A stretch of DNA of 64,000 nt from Emydura subglobosa (GCA_007922225.1 ML679969.1:13947999-14011998), one strand, 5' to 3'; counted from the first letter of the stretch, positions 10,026-22,585 are shown. Program-made: numbers and translations. The notes: a model not told the origin generated them from the sequence alone.

Positions 10026-13000
10026 AAGAGAGACTGAGAACTTTTCATCAAAATGGTTTTTAAATCACCAGGCTATAGAATCAATCAGCTCTACTACAGG
10101 ATTGTGTACAGTGTTCCTATCCCATCCGATAAGGACTCGTATTGTACTTGGTGGAAGTACCTTCTCATCTTACCTTCTTTCCAAAACACTTCACAGTTGT
10201 ATCCATTTTGCTTTGAGAAAGTATCAGGCAATAGCAACTGTATCCCTTCTTTGATGGACAGCTTCAAAAACCAAGTTAATCTCAGAGGATTTTTTCTAAT
10301 AAAATATGTTAAATTTGTAACATGGGCAGCTTTCAGAATCCCTCACACTTGAGCCCAATTGATCATACAGTAAAAAGGACCAACTTTAAATATCTGTTTT
10401 TGTGTGATGGATCACTTGCCATACTGTGTGCATGTATAAAGATAGATATTAAGATTAAAAGCAATTCTTCCTACAAAGATGGGTGCGAAACCGTGCTGCT
10501 GCCTTCAACAATTTAACTTTATCAGCCGCTGCCTATGTTCAGATGGATGGCTTTAGAGCTGATTATCTATGTTTCTGGCCAGGGAGTGAACTTTGAATGC
10601 TTTTGTGATCCGTTCTAATGAGTGCAAGTGTACAGTGAACTATTGGACTGTTACAGTCCGTGCTCTTGATGGATCTGCACAGAGTGAAGAGAGATGTTGA
10701 CTCAAACTAAACAACATTGAATCACAGCATTAAATCCACCAAGAGAAAAATATCAGCTTTCTCTTCCTCGACAGTGTGTACTGCCCCTGTTCAATGAAAA
10801 TACTATTGGCTGGAGCACAAGAAGTGTGAGTAGGCGACCACACTTACCGCACGAAACAACTCGTTAACTTGTGTGAAAGACCACAATTGCAGCTTGACTG
10901 ATGAATTCTTATTCGCTTGAGCAGTAATATTGATGACAATGGTACTGCTCACGTGAGTAGGTGCTCACTAGCGTAAGTTTGGGTTGAACAAACCAGCTCT
11001 TTATCACCATAAATGTATGTTATATACACACATTTCCCCTTCCCCCAAAAATGCTGTACTTTAGATGAAAAGAAATGCACTTCATATTTCAGCTGATAAT
11101 GAGAAGTTAATAAAATTGGGATTTTGTGCAATGCAGGACCTCTGACATCTTAATCTTTATTAAAGAGACTTAAACTACCAAGGAACTGCTGGTGCTGACT
11201 GGCACAGCCAGACTCAAGAAACACCAGGAGAGACTGGTCAAATGAACTGTTAAACAACTCTTCCTAATCCATCAAGGAGAAACAATAAGTGCTGGAAACA
11301 TCTATTTACCGTGCATCAATCATGCTTACCTAAGCAATTTCTAATTAATTATACTTCTGTTATATACGCCCAGAGATGACTCATCTGAATGAAGCATTTG
11401 CTTTATTAAACAAAAAAACACTTTTGTTGGAATATCAAATATTGTCCTACGCTCTGAAAAGAGCACTGAAAAAAATATTAGCGTTTCTGAACATATCCTT
11501 TACCAATTTTTGTGTTTAAAATCTTACCTGGATCTCAAATAACGCATTTTCCTCTTGTAAAGCACACACAAACATGAGCTGGGTTTTTCCATTTTTTTTT
11601 TTCTGTGTTAGAAATTTTGTTTTGCTCAGTGCTGCTAAACCAACAGAAAGTGAAACTGTGACCAGATTAACAAGATGCAACACTCCATGAGACCTACTGG
11701 AGACTGGCATTTCTGAAAAAAACAATAATAGATCTTTTGTACAATAAAAACCAGCTCCCTACTTGTTTTTGCTGGTTGCTTTCATCCACAGTTACACAAA
11801 CAGATTGCAAACATACAGAGGTGGGTTTCTTTAATAGACCATGATTGTCTTTCGCGTAGACTAAGACCACACAATCATCTTTTTTCAGCTCAAGGCCTTG
11901 GAGATTTAAAAATTATATTAATGTTTTTCCTGACCAATGTAATTTTTCCATTGATAAGTTGAGCTTTGTTCATTTACCTTTGCCTGTGCCGTACACAGCT
12001 ATACTAGAATAACACTTTTTTTCCAGTGACCCTTGATGATACAACATGGTGGGGGTATAAATGTATATATTTAACAAACCCATCATTGTGTGGGGTTTTT
12101 AATGTTGTTTGCTAATCCACTGAAGGAAAGGGGAGGGACAGAGCCTTTGTCAGTATTCAAGCAATTAGGATAATTAAAAAAGAAAGCTTATTGGGTAAAC
12201 ATGCTCTTAGATTGTGACCTCTTAATTAATGGACCACAGGGAGAAATTACAGCAGTGGCAAGATAATTAACACATGCATTTAAAAAGAACTGTTAGACAA
12301 GGGTATTACAGGATAGTAAGACACAGATTTGAATCACCGAAGGGCTGGAGGTGAACAAACACAGTTGAACGAGGGACAAGATTTGCATGTGTGAGTGCCC
12401 CAGAACAGATTAGGTTAACTTTATCACATGTAGGAGGCTCTTTTAGAAACCCTTCCCCTTCAGAAATTTATTTCAAAAGCCCACATTGGGGGCTTTTTGT
12501 ATTGTCTCCAACCGTAATAATTCTTTGGCACTGAATGTATGTTGCCTTTTAAAATCACATTAAATGTTATTAATAAAAGCACAAAGAATCTTCTTGCCAC
12601 CATTGATTGGCTTGCCCAGGAATAATATCAGAGATGTGCCTTGTGGCAAAATCATTCAGGTTTGGTTTTTAGCACAGCCTGAGAAAGTAAACATGCAATT
12701 AAAGCTGTTTTGCGGCTTCCTGCAGTTGTTTTTTTCTTTTTTTGTTTGTTTGTTTTTGTTGCTTTTATTAGCTCCACTAATCCATTTAAATTTTTTTATT
12801 ATATCAATTATACAGATAACACGAGTGACCAAAATGGAATCTGTAGAGTTAGAATCCAGATATTAAACATCTACTTTGGTTCTAGGGACAAAGACCATAT
12901 CCTCTGTCATCTTTTAACCTTTTAGACTCCAAGAAACCTTCAGATTAGTTAAAGATGGCACACATACATAAATACTCTCTTCCCATTCTCCCCTCTTGGG

Positions 13001-13328
13001 CCAATCAGCTAAACTGAAACTTTCCCCAGACTTCTATTTTCTGAAAATAATAGGACAGATTTTCAAAAGAGCCTCTTAAATTGTATTCACAATTTTCTCA
13101 TGCATCTGTTCGTGCATGTGCAATTATACATTTCCATATGGCAAGACTCCCTGATACTGCTCCAGGGGCTCACAGTAGAGGGGACTCTCTTCAGATCCCA
13201 TCGTACATCAATTTTGCAGTTGTTTAGTGGCAAACAGATGTGTAAGAGCAAGATAGTGGAAAGGAACAAAGCATAACCTCCTTGTGCAGTACAGGATGTG
13301 AGGTGCTGGTGATAGAAAAATTAAGACA
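10026..13328. other. Non-coding sequence, no gene recognised
   Basis: About 3.3 kb of mainly unique AT-rich DNA. The open frames (about 100 codons at 9934-10254 and 12564-12866) have no domain. The latter crosses a T-rich tract at about 12725-12760 that gives it a false hydrophobic look. The block at 12170-12310 has TAATTAAAAAAG, CTTAATTAATGG and AGATAATTAACAC and could be conserved regulatory DNA, judged by composition only. Confidence 0.6.
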
Positions 13329-13750
13329 TTAAGTATGAATCCAATAAAAGAACATTGGCTCCTTCCAAGAATAGCCCTGACCAGGGATCTTCAGGGGTGG
13401 AAAGTCCATCTTTGGTGGACAGTGATTATAGCAGCACAAAATACCCATAATCCCCACTTCAACATGGTAGGGAGAGAGTTCAGCCATGTAGTGCAGCTGC
13501 AAAATTTCATGAGATTGGCTAGGGGAGAGCATGGCCAAGATGTCCAGAGCATGAACAGATCCACAATGGGCCATCGGTATGCCTTCTCTGAATTTGAGCT
13601 CCCCCAGGGGGAGAGAGGCACTACGAACATTGTTCCCTCTTTTTGTGCTGTAAAACCCAGACATTTGCAACCGTCTGGGACTGAGCCAAACCTGGCAGGC
13701 TGAAATCCCGTAAGGAGACACCTATGTCCAGGTAATACTTCCAAATTCAA
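13329..13750. other. 420-bp segment open in three frames, unassigned
   Basis: One plus-strand frame (13335-13703, 122 codons) and two minus-strand frames (13329-13721, 130 codons; 13391-13750, 119 codons) are open at the same time. The segment is less AT-rich than its flanks, which by itself lowers stop frequency. None of the translations shows a domain I know. It may be a diverged mobile-element fragment or chance. No gene is claimed. Confidence 0.3.
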
Positions 13751-16700
13751 ATGTCATCATCTTATTTACATAAATTAGCATAAATTATTTCTACCTGAAT
13801 CATATTGATGAGGTGTATGCTACTGGGCAATTCTGAAAGGGGTAGCATTAGCTGTGGGGCCTTCCCAGGTTTAACACAGACGTTCTATTTACATGAGCAA
13901 GCAACTTGCACCAGAAATGATGGGATCTACTTGAAGGTCTAGAGAGTATCTATAAAATAAGTTTTTTTTCTGTGGCATCTGGGATGCCATAAATTACTAC
14001 TGGTGAACTGCTCAAGTTCTCCATCTCAGTAACGAATGTTTAGAGGAGTGAGGAGAAAAGGTGAGGGGAAAATACATCTTTTCCACTTCTAATTATTTTT
14101 CTTGGACCTTTGTTCTGACATTGTACATTATTTTTAAGAGGAGGGGAAAGAACGGTTAGGGGAGGGAGTAGTTTGTGGTTACCAGAGCCATCATGAGAGA
14201 GTGCCTTTTTCATCTGGCCTTTCTCTCCATAGTCATTAGTCATATTGCATGTATTGCCTCTTTGAGAGGGAGCCCTGTGCCTTGCCTAGAAGGAACGAGT
14301 CAGGAAGTGCCTGGAGAGTGTACATCTGGAGCTGGCCATCAGGATTTGCACAGCATATATAGATCTACCTCTCCATCACGCTTGAGGCATGACTGTACTC
14401 CAGTGAGCCCAAGAAAGATAAGGGTCCCTGAAGGATAGGATTTGGACATGGTTACAGTGGCTGCGTGTATGTTGCCTTAATCACAACAGGCTGGGACAAA
14501 ACAGGGCACATTGAGCTCACCAAATGCTAAATCTGTAAGCCCTGTTCGTTATTTAAAAAAAAAAAAAAATACATAATACACAAACCCAGAAAAGCCTAAA
14601 ACGTAACTATGGATATGAACCGACTCAACCAGTTTGTGTCAGAGCATATCAACCCCCACATCTCTCTCTTTCTCTCTTGTGCGCATGCACACAAACACAC
14701 ACAAAATAACCAAAGGGGGTGGCTATGTACAGTTCTTTGAGAAGTGATTTGCATTTAAATCATTGAGAAGTGATTTAATTCCCACTGTTCACAATACCAG
14801 GGGGAATAAAGAGATGCTCCGCCAGTCCCATATTTCTTGCATCCAACAGAGCACATGTCCCGAATCCCACAGACTTCTTGGTAAGTCTCAGTATTGCGTC
14901 TTTTGTCTGTGGATGTGTGTCACACATTCAAGACATTACTCACCCTAACATGAAAATTAAAGATCTATGTAGACAAACAAAAAACCCCACATGTAATAAC
15001 TCTGGTTCTTTGATTAGTGACTCAGGCCCCAAATTTTTAACTAATTGAGTACATTAAATAATATGTCCCTAAAAGACTGACTAATACAAGACACTTTTCA
15101 AAGCTTCTTTAATAAAAATTCTATTTGGGATTTGACCATAATGGCTATTCTTGCTTGCCAAAACACGACTTCTTAGCAGGTGACTTTCATCAAGTACATC
15201 TGAAATAGTACCTAAATGAATTAGCAATAAAATGGACTTAGGCCTAGCAGTAGGAGCCTCCATTAATCTTGGGTTAATCACTAAAGAGATGCCATTCACT
15301 TTTCTTAAGAAGTCACATTTTTCTCCCCTTGCTGGCGACCAGATTTCATAAAGTAACATATTTCTAATGAAAGGGCTCTGCTTGAATTAAAACCCTGAAG
15401 GTTTATGCAGATTTTAGTTTTGATTACTGCTGGCATGGGCTCTTAGCAGACTCCAGAAGGTAGGTCCGCAGTGAAAGAGTCCCAGCATGCAGTTCATAAT
15501 ATTCTTTGAAATAAAATAGTGCACTTGTACTTAGTGGCTTTAATCAGCTCTGACTTTTGATAGTCAAACAATAGCTAATTACAGTAACACCTGCCTTCTA
15601 AGTCATGTCATGTAGGTTATTGCCAACAAGAGACCTTGTATCTTAGCTGCATGATTATTATAGAGTCTAAAACCTATCTGTACAAAAAACTAGAACTGAC
15701 ACTCTGCAAGTTTGGTAGCCATTATGCAGGTTTTATTTTCTGATGCATTTTCTAGCTTTTCTGTTTGCAATTTTCTGCATTTGAAGGGAAAAGAATCAGT
15801 GTTTGTAACCACATTGGGAATTTGAGCTTCAGCAAAAAAATATATGTTTGCATTTGTCACTCTTACTATTGTATAAAGTACCCAGAAATATTTCTGAATA
15901 TATAGATTTCTAAACATATTTGAAAATGACTGGCAATTTACCATGTATAACAAAATAAAAATACATTCAGTATCCAGCATTTTTATCATGATCTAAAATC
16001 TGTCATCAGATGGCATCCATCCACAGGGTTGAATTTGATTTCACTGTCTTTAAACATAATAGTATTTGGGTGGATGGGGGGAGAAAACTGGATCAATTTT
16101 TTTAACCCTTACCCAAACTTTGAGGAATTGCATAAAATTAGATTCCATATCCAAACATCTGATTTTGAATCAAGCAGTAAATTTTCAAAAACAAATCTAC
16201 CACATCTTTCCCCTCTGTACTTTTAATCAAAATGTACAATCTGATGAGTTACTCTCTAAATGCTAGCTGTTCTGGAAGCCATAAATTATTGTCTCATTGA
16301 AGATGTTCATTTCTCATTAATTTTCCTAGCACCTAAGTCTTTGTTTTCACAAACCCAGTCAAGTGAGTAACATCAGTTGCTGGCTACATGCTCAACAGAC
16401 CCTGTAACAACTTTCCAAGAATTAACAATACAGATGTGTGGAACGATAACATGATGGATGCTCCTTCCTCTAGGCACAAAGAGATAATGAGCTCTGTTCT
16501 GCTCTCTGTTACACTAGTATAAATAACAGAAGTATATGGGCCAATCAAGGCAAAAGGGGAATTTTGATAATAATCGTGTTCAAAGAAATCCTATTGTTAA
16601 AAACCCAGTGAAAATAATCAAACCAATAGAGTGACAGGCAGATCTTGTGTTGTAACATGCACATGTGTGTCCATGCTTTACATGGCTAAGCTCTTAATGT

Positions 16701-16884
16701 TACAAATTGGATTCGTTAAAATTGATCTGCAGCTTGGCTATTTAGCTCTTGTAAATGTAATGAAATAAGTATGAATTTAGTCAGGAGCAAATACCTTTAA
16801 AGAGGTGTATTGCAGCACAGTTCATCTAAAATACCTTGAAAATGTATATCACACATATTATTTCATATATAATAATAGTTTATA
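13751..16884. other. Non-coding sequence with two simple repeats
   Basis: About 3.1 kb without a recognisable gene. It contains a 15-base A-run at 14555-14569 and a pyrimidine then purine/pyrimidine tract at 14661-14705 (TCTCTCTCTTTCTCTC, then GCGCATGCACACAAACACAC). Small frames at 14175-14438 and 15690-15989 have no domain. Confidence 0.6.
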
Positions 16885-16970
16885 TTCCAGAAGCACCATC
16901 AATTTGATTGGTGCTGTGCAAACATATATGAAGACATAATCCCCGCCCCAAAGAGCTTATAGACTATTTT
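16885..16970. mobile_element. Old interspersed repeat fragment with AAAGAGCTTATAGACTA motif
   Basis: It contains TTGGTGCTGTGCAAACATAT and then CCCCGCCCCAAAGAGCTTAT. The same order of motifs (GGCACTGTACAAACAC, then CCCTGCC..AAGG.ACTTACAATCTA) occurs at 53840-54120 and in part at 17755-17840. This is a recurring ancient family that often sits with MIR-type sequence. I cannot assign it to L2, L3 or MIR with certainty. Confidence 0.45.
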
Positions 16971-17579
16971 CAAAACAAACTAAAGAAATGTTTTAGGGAA
17001 TTAAAGTTAGTGTTGAATAGGGCTGGTGTGATGAAGGTGAACGTTGCTAGAAGTGAAGTCACTAGCCCTCCAGGAAATCTCAGTGCTCAACATTTTCCTT
17101 TTTGCATCTGTTACATTTGAAAATGGTGAATTTGGACAACAGGCTAAGTTAGTGCAAAGAAGTTTGCATTCAACCCATAGTTTGAGGAGTTGTCTGAGTA
17201 GTATGGTTTACATTCCCAGTTGAAGCTTCTGGAACTCCTTTTATTTTCTGGGGACTATTTTCTATTGGCTCACATTGCATTCTAGGTAACTTGTAAAATT
17301 GCAATACCTCGTGCTATGGAGCCCTGGTATTGATCGGGTGTTACCACAGCACATATAATAAATAATAATTAATTGCAATGGTGATTCCGTATAAGGGACA
17401 ATGGCACAACGTGGCCAACATCAAGGCCATTTCTGCAGAATTTTGAAGTACATGAAGTTACAAATGTCCTTCTTGCTGTTGGGGGGGTAAGGGGAGAAAT
17501 AAAAATGAGGAAAAATATTATGAGTTTTTCTTCAAATACTATTCAGAGCTGAGACAACTAATCCACAGACATCTGTAGT
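16971..17579. other. Non-coding sequence, no gene recognised
   Basis: AT-rich sequence with a short G-run at about 17480. Nothing is recognised. Confidence 0.55.
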
Positions 17580-17690
17580 TAAGGGACTGGAAGTCAGCAC
17601 AATTGGGTTCTCTTCCAGGTGGGCTGCTAAGTCATTGTGTGATCATTGACAAGACACAAACCTATCCACCTGTGACTTAGACAAAAGCTT
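17580..17690 (+). mobile_element. MIR-type SINE fragment
   Basis: Reads GGGACTGGAAGTCAGCACAA, then TGGGTTCTCTTCCAGG, then TGTGTGATCATTGACAAG. This is the tRNA-derived head and following part of a MIR-type SINE in sense orientation (GGACTGGAGTCAGG..TGGGTTC..TGTGACCTTGGGCAAG). The 3' part is missing or merges into the next element. Confidence 0.55.
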
Positions 17691-17754
17691 TTTGTCTTGA
17701 AACTTCTCTCCATTGCTATCACGCACAGTTTAGCTAAGGATCCCACCAAAACCA

Positions 17755-17950
17755 GGCCTACAGTGCCTAGCATAAACACACCATGAGAGACAATCCCTGC
17801 CTCAAATGGCTTATAATCTACACAGACAAGACAAAGAGATAGAGGGTCACACACCAGGTCAGTGGAAGAGATGGGACTGGAGCCCCAGTTGTCTGACTCC
17901 CTTTCTAACATTCTAGCCAGTAGACAAGACTGCCTCCCTTTACGAGCCAC
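17755..17950 (-). mobile_element. MIR-type SINE, reverse orientation
   Basis: It contains GCCTCAAATGGCTTATAATC, GGGTCACACACCAGGTCAGT and GACTGGAGCCCCAGTTGTC, ending in AAGACTGCCTCCC. In reverse complement this gives a tRNA-like head, then the core, then an ancient tail. It lies tail to tail with the MIR fragment at 17580. The 107-codon minus-strand frame at 17627-17950 runs across both copies and is not a gene. Confidence 0.55.
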
Positions 17951-18587
17951 TCAGAAGAGATCTGAGCAACACTGTGATTAAAATGCTGGCCATCTGTCTA
18001 CATTTTGTGCCTATCATTGCTCCCTCTAGCGGAACTGCACCAGGGTTGGCAGCATTAGCCTATTTTAAGGAAAAAGAAAATATCTATGTTCCTATGTAAG
18101 AATCACCCAGTGAAGCTCTAAAAAGTTGAAGTTCTATGTGACACCTTAACTCTTGCAACCTGTGTGTATGTATATTAGGATGCATACTTCATGTACGTGC
18201 CTACATGATAATTTTCAAATAATATGATATGATGCAATTCTATCCACATGTGGAAGACAGCATCTTATATTACTTCATGCTACTGGTATTTTCTGAGTTT
18301 TCTCTTCCGTTTTAACATTGCCTTATTATAACTTAGGCATTTTGTTTTGAGTAACTTGTACAGAGTTTTCAAATTAAACTGCACAATATCCACTCTTTAC
18401 AGGCTGAAAAGCCAACTATAACTCTTGCTTTATATATTGGCTGCAGTATGCAGAACAAAACCAATATAGAAAACGCATACAGATAAATTGTGAATCTTGA
18501 TATTCAAACACTAAAGATGTACAGTGTTGCATTTTGTGCTTTTCTCATTAGAACTGAAGTATTTTTTAAAATAGTCCATTACTGGGA
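17951..18587. other. Non-coding sequence, no gene recognised
   Basis: AT-rich unique-looking DNA. Nothing is supported. Confidence 0.55.
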
Positions 18588-19130
18588 TAAGAGGGAAGGT
18601 CCTCTCATGGATCAGTAACTGGTTAAAAGATAGGAAACAAAGGGCAGGAATACATGTTCAGTTTTCACAGTGGAGAGAGGTAAATAGCAGGGTCCCCCAA
18701 GGATTTGTACTGGGACGAGTGCTGTTCAACATATTCACAAATGAGCTGGAAAAAGGGGTAAACAGTAAAATGGAAAATTACTCAAGAGTATTTAGTCCGA
18801 AGTTGACTGTAAAATGTTGCAAAGGTTCTCACAAAGCTGGGTGACTGGGCAACAAAATGGCAGATGAAATTCAATGATGATAAGTTCAAAGAAATGCACA
18901 CTGGAAAACACATAAACTACACATACAAAATGATGAGGTCTAAATTAACTGATACCGACTGCCAGAAGCTGGGAATGGATGACAGGGAATGGATCACTCG
19001 CTAATTGCCCTGGTCTGTTCTTTGCCTCTGAAGCATGTGGCACTGGCCACTGTCAGAAGACAAGACATTGGGCTAGATGGACCATTGGTCTAACAAGTAC
19101 GTTCATGCTTGTGGTCTTTATGTTCTTATG
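18588..19130 (+). pseudogene. CR1 LINE copy, truncated and internally deleted
   Basis: A non-LTR retrotransposon remnant. From 18722 the plus strand translates to LFNIFTNELEKGVNSKM, which matches the conserved reverse-transcriptase region of CR1 ORF2. Before and after it the reading is broken by stops and frameshifts. Further CR1 protein similarity continues to about 18953 (KMADEIQ, then YKMMRSKLT-like). There it jumps directly into the 3' untranslated region (GCCAGAAGCTGGGAATGG), so the intervening end of ORF2 is missing. The 3' end is typical: GGATCACTCGCTAATTGCCC, then GACAAGACATTGGGCTAGAT, then TATGTTCTTATG. It is 5'-truncated, as is usual for CR1, and cannot be active. Confidence 0.85.
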
Positions 19131-20458
19131 GGATTTTAAATAAAATAAGTAATGGGGGTTGTACAGGGTATTTGCAGGAAATGCCTGGCATGCAGGATAT
19201 TCGCAGTAAATACATTCATGGTTGCCTTGATGAATGGGGGAAAAGAGTGCATGTTAAGAGGTATTGATGTTAACATCCCTGAGCTATGCTCAAACTCAGC
19301 ATTTAATGTGCTATCTTTTTTTTCTTATTTATTTATTCTTTCTCACCCTGTCATTTTGTTTTAACCTCAGACTGTGCAGTAAGACATCTTCTTTATTTCA
19401 GTTACCATGTTTGCCATATCTGATCAGTTTGATTGATCATTGCCTTAGCCACAGGTTGGTAATAAGCTGTTTTGAGAGACTCCCACATTTCCCATAGGAC
19501 AAAATTGGCATGACAGCATTATAAACTGGCCATTTATCAATCTGCTCCCCAGTGGTCAGTGTCTGAACACTGTTAGGCAAGCAAGCTAGACTTCCGCTTC
19601 ACGGCAGTGGAGAGAGATTTGGAACCACTGGACACTCAGTGGAAGCTAATATGAGAAGTACAGTAATACATGACTCTGCAGTTGAATCAAAATTGTAGGT
19701 ACAAAAGTTGCATTTAAATTCTGCTGAGTTCCTCTATAATGCAGGCTGCAACCTGTATACCAATTGTGGATTAATTTAACATGTTCAGGGAAAAATCTGC
19801 ACTTTCAGATGCATGTCAGATTACACTGTTTCTTAATCTGAATGGACCGGGTTCTGAACTGTAACAGGAGATAATCCATCCTTTTTTTTGAAGGAGAAGA
19901 ACTGATTCAGAAATTTTTAAGTATTACAGATGGTCAGGTACCCTCCCTGTCTACCACTGTGAGGATGCCTATAGGCTAGCCAGCACAACTCACAATAATA
20001 GTCTTACATTAATATAGCGCTTTTCGTGCCTTAATGATTTTACAGGCTTTGCACAGAGAATCACTTCCCTTGGAGAATAGCATGGCTAGTTTTGTTGAGC
20101 CCTGCCCCTTGTATGAAATCCATGGCTGGACTAAGGCAAGCTGGGCCCTTTGGCACACTCTGATGTGGAGGCTCTCCACTTGGAATGGAGGTGGCATAAC
20201 AGCCCCCCTCTGATACTGGAGTGGAAAGGACAACTATAGAAGACTCCTTTCTTCCCCAACCCCTTTCAAGAAGTGGCGGTAGGGTCCTTCCTTAAAGAAA
20301 ACAATGATGACAAGAGGATTCCTTTCTATAGCTGGGGCATCTCTGCTGGAGATGGAAATGGGGTTGGGCTAGGATCATTGTGCTCTTCTCTTCCCGACAC
20401 CTACAGAGTCCTCGACTGGCATGGTGTTGGTGGGGTGACCTATAGCAGTGGCTCCTGA
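19131..20458. other. Non-coding sequence with possible MIR tail
   Basis: No gene is recognised. At about 19990-20060 the sequence AATAATAGTCTTACATTAAT followed by ATAGCGCTTTTCGTGCC resembles the reverse complement of a MIR-type 3' end, but it is short. The 20100-20458 part is less AT-rich and has short frames without domains. Confidence 0.5.
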
Positions 20459-21807
20459 TGTTAGCACCCGTGACATTACCTGGGCTATGATCTAGACCAT
20501 TGAACAGCTGTGTCCCCTTAATTCTCTAGCCTGGGGTGTGTTTTATACTGCGGGGCTGTCAGAATATCCACCCCATGCCTGCTCATACAGCCTTCAGTGT
20601 GCAAATTCACTCCCAGCTGAATACATGAGCACTCAGACCAGTCGCTCATGAATTAAACTGCAGGATGACATCGCAAATCCTTAGTCCCATCCTTGTTTCC
20701 CCAGAAATGCGTGTCTCATACTGTCCGGCACACCACTGAACAGTGCAAGCTCATAGAAAGTCTGTCATTTCATCAAAGGAAAATGATATATGCAACAGAA
20801 TTGTTATCCCAAACGGAGTTTCCCTCACACTCTGATCCAAACATCGGTTAAGATAAAATAATAAAATAAGTTTATTAACTACAGAAAAATAGTTTTTAAG
20901 TGATTACAAGTGAGGATGCATAGAAACTGGGACTGGTTATAATTTACCAAGCTAAATGAACTTAAAAGCAAAGGTTTTGTCTTCCCCCTATGCTGTTGTA
21001 AATTTTACAGGCTGGGTCTCACGTCAGCCTGGAACCACGCCCCCTTAGTTCAGTTCTTTGAGAGTCGTTGATGTCATGACCAGAAAGATGGGAGGAGGAG
21101 AAGTGAAGTCAAGTGTTTTCTTTCCTTCCTCTTTATAATTCGATTTATTGTGCTAGAAATATCCTTGTTGAGTCATGGTGATGTACAATCTGCTGTGGAC
21201 ATGAGGTTTGAATCATCCCTGTGATGAAATGTAAATTTCTTGTTAACACCTTCCCTGCCCTGGAGGATGGTCACTTACATAGGTGATGGCCATTTAACAC
21301 CTGTCTAGGGTGCTAATGTGTCTTTGTTGCTGAAAAACTGGTTTGTTGATATTACTCAGAATGACAACATATTTCAGTAACAATCATACAGTAGATTCTT
21401 ATATCTTTGCATGGTGTCACTACACATATTTTAACAGGATAATGATATTCAGCAGATTATGACTTTTCATGAAGGCCAAGACTATAACAGCGTTCAAAAA
21501 AGAACTAGATAAGTTCATGGAGGACAGGTCCATCAATGGCGATTAACTGGATGGGCAGGGACTGCTGTTTGCCTGAAGCTGGGAATGCGTGATGGGATGG
21601 ATCACTTAATGATTACCTGTTCTGTTCATTCCCTCTGAAGCACCTGGCATTGGCTACTGTTGGAAGACAGGATACTGGGTTAAATGGACTATTGGTCTGA
21701 CCCAGGACGGCCATTCCTATGTTCTTATGTTTAAATGACACTCACAAGGCATACTTTGTACAAAATTTATCAGTCTTGTAACCGTAATAGTATACACTGT
21801 CACAACA
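20459..21807. mobile_element. LTR-like retroelement sequence interrupted by a CR1
   Basis: The block carries AAATAAGTTTATTAACTACA, then TTTTTAAGTGATTACAAGTG, and later AAGGCATACTTTGTACAAAA and GTATACACTGTCACAACA. I recognise this order from a common dispersed turtle element that I believe is an endogenous LTR. It begins TGTTAGC and ends ACAACA, in keeping with LTR TG..CA ends, but I found no target duplication and no second LTR. The segment 21468-21729 is a separate CR1 insertion that splits GACTTTT from AAATGACACTC. Without it the element is about 1.1 kb. Its class rests on memory, and no coding region was found. Confidence 0.45.
21468..21729 (+). mobile_element. CR1 LINE 3' end, nested
   Basis: A 5'-truncated CR1 of about 260 bp that covers the end of ORF2 and the 3' untranslated region: AAGAACTAGATAAGTTCATG, GGATCACTTAATGATTACC, GCACCTGGCATTGGCTACTG, GACAGGATACTGGGTTAAAT, and the terminal TATGTTCTTATG. 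It is closer to the family consensus than the copy at 18588, so it is probably younger. It lies inside the LTR-like element and must have inserted after it. Confidence 0.85.
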
Positions 21808-22184
21808 CCCCATTGATATGCCTGGGGCATTTCAGAGCTCTCAGAGCTATTGTTGTCGGCTGTCTGGAGACTTAGTAGACATCGCTGTATTAGTTACTTG
21901 TTGATCATGTTTGTGAGTTTTTCTTTGCAAATGTAACTGCTAGACACAGGCCTATAGTGTGTATGCCTGAATCTGGCCTTGATTAAATCTTTGTCTGTTA
22001 GAAGAATTTACGAGTCAAATTGCACATTACTACTTGAGTATAAAATAGGCAAGACAAGAGAAATCAACTATTTGCTCCTACCAGCCAATGCTACTTCCCC
22101 AAATACAGGATTCTGTGTATGTGGGATCCCATCATTTCTCCTTTCCAGTCACCCGCCAAGCAGAAAACCCTCTTTATGCACGAG
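21808..22184. other. Non-coding sequence, no gene recognised
   Basis: Sequence between two mobile elements. No gene or repeat is recognised. Confidence 0.5.
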
Positions 22185-22585
22185 CACTGGTTTTCAAGCT
22201 TTTTAGGCTGCAGATCCCTTTCCAAATGATGCACTCTACCATGTATCCCCATCTGAGGTAGGGTCATACTATACCTATGAAAACAGAGGGGGGGAAGATA
22301 TAGGGGATAACACGATGCAACACAACGCACAAGCCCTGGAGTGTGTTGTCCTGGATGCAATTATTATTATTATTATTATTATTATTTTACTATTATGAAC
22401 AATTTTTTTATTTATACTTTCGCTTTGGATAAAAATAGTCCCTCAAACAAGTTTTTAGTTGTTGATTAGATTGCCAAGTCTTACTAAACAAAATGCACTG
22501 TCCACCATTACAGGTTTGCTCATGAACCCCCTGATGAGAGCTTGCATACCCCTAGGGTATGCAGATACCAGTTTGGAAACCACTG
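22185..22585. mobile_element. Non-autonomous hAT-type DNA transposon
   Basis: The terminal inverted repeats are CACTGGTTTTCAAGCTTTTT at the left and, read on the minus strand, CAGTGGTTTCCAAACTGG at the right. This is the CAGTGGTT..CAA end of hAT-Charlie-like elements. The left subterminal GGCTGCAGATCCC and the right TGCATACCCCTAGGG also fit. The flanks show an imperfect duplication TGCACGAG / TGCACAAA if the right border is placed at 22583. It contains no transposase frame. An (ATT)n array (22359-22387) has grown inside it. Confidence 0.65.
22359..22387. repeat. (ATT)n microsatellite
   Basis: About nine perfect ATT units inside the hAT element. It is likely to be length-variable. Confidence 0.9.

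Noticed and set aside
17627..17950. 107-codon minus-strand frame
   Set aside because: It runs across two MIR-type SINE copies of opposite orientation, so it cannot be a gene.
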